Positions 1 to 4,483 of a DNA stretch of 7,566 nt are shown piece by piece. Both the position numbers and the translations under genes were made by a program. How positions within the stretch are numbered: the stretch's first letter is position 1; every line of letters begins with the position of its first letter. Where the stretch lies: positions 1 through 7,566 of the forward strand of contig CANQCH010000052.1 of the NCBI GenBank assembly GCA_947589165.1, read 5' to 3'. Origin of the DNA: an uncultured Bacilli bacterium (GTDB taxonomy: Bacteria > Bacillota_I > Bacilli_A > RF39 > UBA660). The notes under the pieces were generated by a model that saw only the letters and a list, made by a program, of their open reading frames with translations, did no database searches and was not told the origin of the DNA.

Positions 1-46
1 ATTTTTTTATGATCAGCTTCCACTGTTAAATTTTTAATTTGGAACA

Positions 47-90
47 TAAAAAATCACCAATGTTATTGTAACATAAGTGATTATTTTTTT
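47..90 (-). terminator. Rho-independent terminator of cas13d
   Basis: Read on the minus strand directly after the cas13d stop codon, AATCAC (82-77) pairs with GTGATT (57-52). Inside this stem a second stem TGTTA/TAACA (73-69 with 65-61) closes on a 3-nt loop, with a small internal loop between the two. GTGATT is followed by a short run of T. The hairpin begins 6 nt past the stop codon. Its outer part is AT-rich and flanked by A and T runs on both sides, so it could act in either direction, but only the minus-strand gene needs it here. The remaining 46 bases to the window edge show nothing I can assign. Confidence 0.8.
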
Positions 91-2512
91 AAAGTTCCTC
101 AAACTTTTTCATAAAGATTTTTTCAGCACTAATATCTTTATAACGGGCACTATTATATAAAAAGATGGCATTTAAGGCATATAAAAGCTTTTTGGAATAT
201 GTGCCATATTTATTAATATCCGTTAAACAATTTTTAACAAATTCATTATCATTATAAGTAGATAACGCTAATAATTCTTTTTGTAAACAATAATGATAGA
301 TTTTAAAATAGTTCCGATATTTAAAATTAGGGGGAAATTTCGTGGCACAAATAATATTATTAATTTCTAAATGTTCAATTAAATTCCGATATAAAACTAA
401 AATATTATTTTTCATATTATTAGATTTAGGTAACAAGTTAAAATTAGTAACTGCCTTCGCTGTCGTATCAGCCTTTAATTTTTGTTTTGTAAAACTAAGT
501 AAATCTAAATTATATTTAGCATCATAAATTCTTTTCTCTGGATTATATTTCGGATCAATAAATTTATAATCGCGTTCATAAAAACTAAAAGCAATAAAAT
601 AATAACTATTAATTTTAACCATGTTTTTAATTAACGTACTTAAACATTTCAAGTATAATTTAACATTTAAACTATAATCCATATTCCCTTGCCGGATATT
701 TTGGGCTAAACTTTCTAAAGTTAATTCACTAATGGATTCAACCGTTACCCCATAAGCTACATACTTTTCAATTAACAAAGGATTAATTTGCGAAAACAAA
801 AAGGCCACTAAGTCAGGTTTATGATACAAAAGCTCGGAAACTTTTTTCGCATCAGTATACCGAATAATGTAATCAAAGTCTTTAGCTTTACAGATATTAT
901 TCCGAATAAAGTTTTTAAACGGATTTTTAATCCGTTTAGTTTGATAAATAGTTAAAGCTGATTTTTCCGTTAAGAATGCTTGTAATTCTTCATCGGTATA
1001 AGTATTTTTAAATAATTTTAAACCTTCTAATACAAAAGCATTTTCAATTTTTTGATTTTTCCATGACGTAAAACGTCGTGTCGAATTAATAATCCGTAGT
1101 TCCCTAATAACTTGGTCAAGGTCATTAAACGGAATGAAAAAATCTTCGTTTTTAATATAATCAGTCATGGCTAATCCCATAACTTCGCCGGCCTTTTTTA
1201 AACTAGCCATACTTTGTAACTTTTTAATTAAGGTACTAATTAAAGCATTAGTTTCTTTTAAAGTTAAAAATTTAGATAAAGCATAGACTTGTAAAGAAAA
1301 ATGATGCCAATCATATTTCATAGCTAATATTTCTTGCATTATTTTTTGATCATCTAAATGATTTAACTTTCGGTAATTTTGCTTAAAATCAATCGCCGCA
1401 CAAATATCATTAACTTCTTGAAAAGGAATGGGTCCAATTTCTTGAATTAATTTTTGGTACAACAAATCTTTTTCTTCCATCTTTGCTTCTTGTAATAAAA
1501 CTAAATATTTATCGCGTAATTCATGATTTTTTGTTAAATAATTATATAAATGATAACGTAAAATATTATGATATTTTTTTAATTTTTCTTCATTTTTAAT
1601 GGTCGGGGGAAATAAGGTTTTGCTCCACATAATTATTTTGGTAAGGCCCAAACCAATATTTTTATCTGGTTCATTTAAAATATATAAATAATATTTTTTT
1701 AATTCATCTTTAATATTATTATTAGCATACAATTGGTTAATTAAATAAATATTTAATTGGTTTTGGTAAACAAAATCTTTTCCTTTAACCATAATATAAT
1801 TGGATAATTCAGCGGCAATTTTACTTAAATCATAAGCTTGATCAATTTTAGAATGGGCCACATCATTACGAATAGATGCGATGCCTTTTAAATATTCAAA
1901 AATTGTAGCTAAAGAGGCATTAGCAAAACCATAAATATTTTTTCGTTGTTTTAAAATATTTAATAACCGATATAAATCGTAAGTATTTTTATCATTAATA
2001 TCCGGCGCATCTTTATCAATATACTCGGTATCCCCACACATGATGGTGCCATTAATAAATTGATAATCCGGTGATATTTTACTAACAAATTCATTTTTTT
2101 GTTTGTTTTTACTAATAGCATATAAAGCATAAATGGCATCATTTAAATAGAGACTTACAATTTTTTTAATATCTTCATTATTATGAATAAATTGAATAAT
2201 TAAGTTACTGGGAACAATCATTGTCCCACAATATTTTTGTAATAAAGCTTGATTAAGGGGGCTTTCCTTTTTTAAAGTATATTTATTTTCATAGGCCACT
2301 AGATTATGACCTTTTTTTATTTCAAAATATTTATTCGTTTTATTTGGTTGTAAAGAAAACCGGGCATCATTATATTTTTCTACTAAATAAGTATGATTAT
2401 CTTCCATTAATAAATAATGGGGTTTAGCATCTTCAAAACCAATCATATCAAATAAATATAATAAATTATTATAATTAGCCTTAATTTTAATTCCCATACC
2501 CTGTTTTGCCAT
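89..2512 (-). CDS. cas13d: Compact Cas13d-like RNA-guided ribonuclease (type VI-D effector)
   Basis: This 807-residue protein is a single-subunit RNA-guided RNase: Cas13d binds a crRNA, and target RNA pairing activates a composite HEPN active site that cuts RNA. Both catalytic motifs are present and intact: R215-NDVA-H220 and R709-NLIE-H714, the second about 93 residues from the C terminus as in Cas13a/d. Blocks that from memory align with Eubacterium siraeum Cas13d are NDAIYALYAIS (124-134), KKYYLYIL (272-279), KFLTLKETNALISTLIKK (414-431), FKNFIRNN with IIRYTDAKKV (532-558), LYLKCLSTLIKNMVKIN with YFIAFSFYERD (619-648), NYFKIYHYCLQKEL (734-747) and NSARYKDIS (787-795). Cas13d is usually about 920-970 residues; the shortening is mainly at the N terminus and in the central helical region. 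No frameshift or motif loss is visible. The first ATG is preceded by AGAGAAGTGAT, a moderate ribosome site, and a promoter ends 21 nt upstream. No cas1, cas2, WYL gene or array is in the window. A crRNA-like RNA gene lies just upstream on the same strand. Homology was judged by eye; the Cas13d assignment is strong, the exact subtype less so. Confidence 0.93.
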   Translation of the reverse strand: MAKQGMGIKIKANYNNLLYLFDMIGFEDAKPHYLLMEDNHTYLVEKYNDARFSLQPNKTNKYFEIKKGHNLVAYENKYTLKKESPLNQALLQKYCGTMIVPSNLIIQFIHNNEDIKKIVSLYLNDAIYALYAISKNKQKNEFVSKISPDYQFINGTIMCGDTEYIDKDAPDINDKNTYDLYRLLNILKQRKNIYGFANASLATIFEYLKGIASIRNDVAHSKIDQAYDLSKIAAELSNYIMVKGKDFVYQNQLNIYLINQLYANNNIKDELKKYYLYILNEPDKNIGLGLTKIIMWSKTLFPPTIKNEEKLKKYHNILRYHLYNYLTKNHELRDKYLVLLQEAKMEEKDLLYQKLIQEIGPIPFQEVNDICAAIDFKQNYRKLNHLDDQKIMQEILAMKYDWHHFSLQVYALSKFLTLKETNALISTLIKKLQSMASLKKAGEVMGLAMTDYIKNEDFFIPFNDLDQVIRELRIINSTRRFTSWKNQKIENAFVLEGLKLFKNTYTDEELQAFLTEKSALTIYQTKRIKNPFKNFIRNNICKAKDFDYIIRYTDAKKVSELLYHKPDLVAFLFSQINPLLIEKYVAYGVTVESISELTLESLAQNIRQGNMDYSLNVKLYLKCLSTLIKNMVKINSYYFIAFSFYERDYKFIDPKYNPEKRIYDAKYNLDLLSFTKQKLKADTTAKAVTNFNLLPKSNNMKNNILVLYRNLIEHLEINNIICATKFPPNFKYRNYFKIYHYCLQKELLALSTYNDNEFVKNCLTDINKYGTYSKKLLYALNAIFLYNSARYKDISAEKIFMKKFEEL

Positions 2513-2515
2513 ATT

Positions 2516-2526
2516 ATCACTTCTCT
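2516..2526 (-). promoter_or_regulatory. Ribosome binding site of cas13d
   Basis: AGAGAAGTGAT lies 3 nt upstream of the ATG and contains a GAAGTGAT match to the extended Shine-Dalgarno sequence. It is weaker than the AAGGAG sites elsewhere in the window. With the promoter placed as described, the leader is only about 15 nt, almost entirely this site, so there is little room for a riboswitch or attenuator. Confidence 0.55.
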
Positions 2527-2533
2527 TTTCTTT

Positions 2534-2562
2534 ATTATAAAGCTTTCTTTTTTAAAGTACAA
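2534..2562 (-). promoter_or_regulatory. SigmaA-type promoter of cas13d
   Basis: On the minus strand TTGTAC (2562-2557) and a perfect TATAAT (2539-2534) are separated by exactly 17 nt. Transcription should start near 2527, giving a very short leader before the ATG at 2512. The promoter lies just past the 14-bp terminator hairpin, so cas13d appears to be an independent transcription unit that does not rely on read-through. Confidence 0.78.
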
Positions 2563-2576
2563 CACTCCCATAATGA

Positions 2577-2607
2577 AAAAATAATCTATTAAAAATAGAT
2601 TATTTTT
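2577..2607 (-). terminator. Perfect 14-bp terminator hairpin, 3-nt loop
   Basis: AAAAATAATCTATT and its exact reverse complement (2577-2590 and 2594-2607) enclose a 3-nt loop. On the minus strand the hairpin ends in a run of T. It would terminate the small RNA and any read-through from the membrane protein gene, 15 nt before the -35 box of cas13d. Its A and T ends make it potentially bidirectional, but no plus-strand gene ends here. Its first base on the minus strand directly follows the 30-nt guide-like segment, with no second repeat between them. Confidence 0.85.
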
Positions 2608-2637
2608 CAAAAAAGAAAGGAGAAAATTTATGAAAAA
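2608..2637 (-). other. 30-nt guide-like segment antisense to a translation start
   Basis: Between the repeat-like hairpin and the terminator lie exactly 30 nt, rich in U and C and predicted to be unpaired. They contain UUUUUCAUAAAUUUU followed by CUCCUUUCUUUUUUG. The reverse complement is a textbook translation start region: AAAGAAAGGAG, seven bases, AUG, then AAAAA. An RNA with this sequence would cover both the Shine-Dalgarno site and the start codon of a matching mRNA. Thirty nt is a usual Cas13d spacer length. I found no full match among the gene starts in this window. The best is the tex leader, with nine contiguous bases AUUUAUGAA plus AAGGAG shifted by 2 nt, which is too generic to claim. 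The true target, if any, lies elsewhere. Confidence 0.55.
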
Positions 2638-2673
2638 TTTAGACTACTCCTCACTTGTAGTTAAGTAGTTATA
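2638..2673 (-). repeat. Single Cas13d-repeat-like handle (no array)
   Basis: If a 36-nt repeat is assumed to end just before the 30-nt guide, it spans this interval. It holds AACTACT and AGTAGTCTAAA at its two ends, which form a 6-bp stem with a 15-nt loop. An alternative 5-bp stem uses the second ACTAC (2661-2657) inside the loop with GTAGT (2647-2643). On the plus strand the same segment begins ATTTAGACTAC, reminiscent of Cas13a repeats. I found no second copy anywhere in the window. The first bases overlap the -10 box edge, so transcription would begin within the repeat, close to where Cas13d would normally trim it. The similarity to known repeats is from memory and by eye. Confidence 0.5.
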
Positions 2674-2701
2674 TTATAAACCTTATCAAAGAAAATAGCA
2701 A
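2673..2701 (-). promoter_or_regulatory. Promoter of the crRNA-like RNA
   Basis: On the minus strand TTGCTA (2701-2696) and a perfect TATAAT (2678-2673) are separated by exactly 17 nt. The -35 box starts 2 nt after the stop codon of the membrane protein gene. Initiation 3-7 nt past the -10 box would fall on A at 2670, 2669 or 2666, giving an RNA that begins with AACTACT or slightly inside it. No ribosome site or start codon follows on this strand, supporting a non-coding product. Confidence 0.75.
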
Positions 2702-2703
2702 GC

Positions 2704-3714
2704 TTATGCTCGCGATTTACGAAAATGGAAACATAAATAAAAGATACCACTAAGTACGACTAATAAATAAAAATTAAAGGTTCGAAGTAGCAGCATACCC
2801 GATAAAGCTAAAGTACTGCCATATAATAAATTATTAACGACAACTAATAGGCTTTCATTAAAGAAGACACCACCCGGGGTGGGCATAAGATCGGAACCCA
2901 AAGTTACCGCCGTTTGAAAACCTAAAACTAAGATAAGAGAATATTCATTTAAACCAAAAGCTTTATAAACCATAAACGCCGCCAAAAGATGTGATAATCT
3001 TTGACATGGTAAAATAATTGCCGCTTCCAGTAATAATTTTTTATTATTTTTAGTAATATTGGCACAAGCCGCATAATTAGCTAACATCGTCGTTACTTTT
3101 TCTTGCGCTGCTTCTTTATTTTTAATAAATTTTAATTTCTTGATAAAATAATTACAAATTTTTTGGACTAAAGCACTAACTTTAGGCGAATAGATAACTA
3201 ACGCAAAAAAGCCAATAACCATTAAAGTAGTTAAATAACCTAAAGCTACTAACCAAATATAAACTTTATTTAACGAAAAAATCGTTTTAAAACCCAAAAT
3301 AAAGAAAATCGTGGCCCAAAAAATTAAGGAAATACGATTAAACATGGAATAAAATAAAACAATTACACTACTGGCTTCATAAGGAATTCCATCTTTTTTC
3401 ATTTCGTACATTTGCACTGGTTGGCCCCCGACATAGCTGGGTGTAATGGCCGAAAAATAAATTTCGGTCAAAAAATAACCTAAACTATGGAAAAAAGTTG
3501 TTTCATAACCAAAATGATGTAAGATACGATATAAAAATAAACTGCCACAAAAGACAAAGCCCCAGACGGCCATAAAAGCTAAAAATAAATAAATGGGATT
3601 TGTTTTTTTTATCGAAGTTAAAAGTAAATTAATATCACAACCTTGAAAAATAATAACCCCGGTGAGAATAACTAACCCTAAAAAAATTAAACCCAGAATA
3701 ATATATTTTTTCAT
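2704..3714 (-). CDS. Lysylphosphatidylglycerol synthase TM / flippase-like membrane protein (TIGR00374, UPF0104)
   Basis: A 336-residue integral membrane protein. Hydrophobic segments fall roughly at 5-25, 42-64, 76-90, 115-141, 150-175, 228-250, 257-275, 286-308 and 310-330. It carries two hallmark motifs of the family: SAITPSYVGGQPVQMYEMKK (88-107) and LMPTPGGVFFNE (276-287). This family matches the N-terminal membrane part of MprF, the lipid aminoacylation and flipping enzyme. This protein stops before any aminoacyltransferase domain and has the usual length of the stand-alone members, whose substrates are mostly unknown but probably lipids or polyprenyl-linked glycans. Its ATG overlaps the stop of the zinc-ribbon gene (ATGA), so the two are probably translationally coupled in one operon. 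It lies upstream of the guide RNA and cas13d on the same strand, but a terminator and separate promoters intervene, so I do not infer a CRISPR role. Confidence 0.9.
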   Translation of the reverse strand: MKKYIILGLIFLGLVILTGVIIFQGCDINLLLTSIKKTNPIYLFLAFMAVWGFVFCGSLFLYRILHHFGYETTFFHSLGYFLTEIYFSAITPSYVGGQPVQMYEMKKDGIPYEASSVIVLFYSMFNRISLIFWATIFFILGFKTIFSLNKVYIWLVALGYLTTLMVIGFFALVIYSPKVSALVQKICNYFIKKLKFIKNKEAAQEKVTTMLANYAACANITKNNKKLLLEAAIILPCQRLSHLLAAFMVYKAFGLNEYSLILVLGFQTAVTLGSDLMPTPGGVFFNESLLVVVNNLLYGSTLALSGMLLLRTFNFYLLVVLSGIFYLCFHFRKSRA

Positions 3715-4421
3715 GATGCCGTTCTTTCTCTAACTAAAGTATTTAATAAACTACTTTCTTTATTTAATGCTGAACGAATAATACTTTCCGTTAAAATATT
3801 AGTATTATACTCTAGTAAACGAAGGAAAATATCACGACATTCATCTTCTAAAAAATAAATGGTAAAATTAGTACCTTGATTATTTATAAAAGAAAAAGGT
3901 GGTTGCGTGTGTTGTTTAAAATAACTATAGGCAATACGATTAAGCATTTGTAAAACTATATCTGTATCTTCCTTTCTCACCGTTAAATTAACCCAATTAC
4001 CTTCGCCCAATGTTTCGTTTACATTAACCGCATTGATGGTGCTAGGAATTGCTAAATGGCCCCGAAGAATTTCATCCAAATCAGTTTCTTTAATCTTATT
4101 TTCCACGATAAAATCAATAACCGTTTGAAAATCAAGAGCATGGTAATTGACAACATATAATTGTTGAAATAGTTTTAATTTACTACTAACCACGGATAAA
4201 CTTTCTAACTCTTGAATAATAGTTTTTAGTCGATCATTTAAACGGGTGGAAATAGCCATATCGGAAAATATTTGTAAATCAATACCACAATAAGGGCAAA
4301 CAATTTGGCGTCCCGTCATCATCTCCGATTTTAATTCTAAATTATGAATTTTGCCATGACAAATAGGACAACCAGTATCACGATAATCAACCAATCTAAC
4401 AATATTTTCCAACTTCCCCAC
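3711..4421 (-). CDS. Zinc-ribbon protein of unknown function
   Basis: About 236 residues and not a family I recognise. The N terminus holds a CxxC-x20-CxxC zinc ribbon: C18-P-I-C21 and C42-P-Y-C45, the latter followed by G. The rest appears soluble and mainly helical, with some strand around GNWVNLTV and TNFTIYFL, and has no membrane segment or known catalytic motif. The start is uncertain. GTG at 4419-4421 lies directly downstream of in-frame TAG TAG. TTG three codons later (4410-4412) has a better ribosome site (AGGTGG, 5 nt) and also keeps the whole zinc ribbon. The gene ends in TGA overlapping the ATG of the membrane protein. Coupling suggests they act together at the membrane, which is inference. 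Under a UGA=Trp code it would gain only eight residues before a TAA, so this stop alone does not settle the code. Confidence 0.8.
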   Translation of the reverse strand: MGKLENIVRLVDYRDTGCPICHGKIHNLELKSEMMTGRQIVCPYCGIDLQIFSDMAISTRLNDRLKTIIQELESLSVVSSKLKLFQQLYVVNYHALDFQTVIDFIVENKIKETDLDEILRGHLAIPSTINAVNVNETLGEGNWVNLTVRKEDTDIVLQMLNRIAYSYFKQHTQPPFSFINNQGTNFTIYFLEDECRDIFLRLLEYNTNILTESIIRSALNKESSLLNTLVRERTAS

Positions 4422-4422
4422 C

Positions 4423-4453
4423 TACTATTCCATTACTATTCTATTTCTATTTT
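4423..4453 (-). repeat. Short AATAG repeats in the operon leader
   Basis: On the minus strand, just after the -10 box, AATAG recurs four times: AAATAG, AAATAG, AATAG, AATAG. It includes two copies of GAATAGTA about 10 nt apart. The repeats run up to the ribosome site of the zinc-ribbon gene. They could be an operator or a slippage-prone tract, or chance in AT-rich DNA. Confidence 0.35.
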
Positions 4454-4482
4454 ATGTTATCAAATTATTATTTTACTGTCAA
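4454..4482 (-). promoter_or_regulatory. Promoter of the zinc-ribbon/membrane protein operon
   Basis: A perfect TTGACA (4482-4477) is followed 17 nt later by TAACAT (4459-4454), a 4 of 6 match to TATAAT. The -35 box begins 1 nt after the tex stop codon. I see no terminator between tex and this operon, so tex transcripts may also run into it. The leader of about 26 nt contains a repeated AATAG element described separately. Confidence 0.7.
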
Positions 4483-4483
4483 T

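Larger units (their letters stand above)
2577..2670 (-). ncRNA. Candidate solitary crRNA-like guide RNA
   Basis: This is a predicted RNA of about 90 nt on the cas13d strand, bounded by a clear promoter and a strong terminator, with no plausible reading frame on its own strand. In order it has a 5' hairpin (ACTACT 2669-2664 pairing with AGTAGT 2648-2643), the tail CTAAA, 30 nt of U- and C-rich unstructured sequence (2637-2608), and a perfect terminator hairpin. The 5' part has the layout of a Cas13d direct repeat: it opens with AACTAC and ends with GTCTAAA, as I recall for the E. siraeum repeat. Seen: promoter, hairpin, terminator and lack of a second repeat. Known: Cas13d uses a 5' repeat hairpin followed by a spacer of about 30 nt. 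Inferred: this is a dedicated single guide for the neighbouring Cas13d that starts nearly at the mature crRNA end. Alternatives are an unrelated trans-acting sRNA carrying an anti-Shine-Dalgarno stretch, or the antisense RNA of a type I toxin-antitoxin remnant. Confidence 0.68.

Noticed and set aside
1..88. Search for a CRISPR array or second repeat beyond the cas13d 3' end
   Set aside because: Only a terminator hairpin is present; no copy of the AACTAC/GTCTAAA handle occurs there or elsewhere in the window.
342..527. Plus-strand open frame of 61 codons inside cas13d
   Set aside because: It lies antisense to conserved Cas13d sequence, has no ribosome site and a composition expected of a shadow frame.
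1960..2142. Minus-strand open frame of 60 codons in another frame of cas13d
   Set aside because: It overlaps the Cas13d coding frame on the same strand and has no family features; shadow frame.
2630..2668. Plus-strand 12-codon frame MKNLDYSSLVVK with a perfect AAGGAG site 7 nt upstream
   Set aside because: It has no plus-strand promoter that I can find, lies just after a strong hairpin, and its product resembles no toxin or leader peptide. A strong promoter and terminator point to transcription of the opposite strand, so I read it as the mirror image of an antisense guide. A type I toxin-antitoxin remnant remains a minor alternative.
2704..3714. Membrane protein as a CRISPR accessory comparable to the membrane partners of Cas13b
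   Set aside because: It is a typical TIGR00374 member in a separate operon with the zinc-ribbon gene, cut off from cas13d by a terminator and two promoters, and shows no resemblance to known Cas13 accessory proteins.
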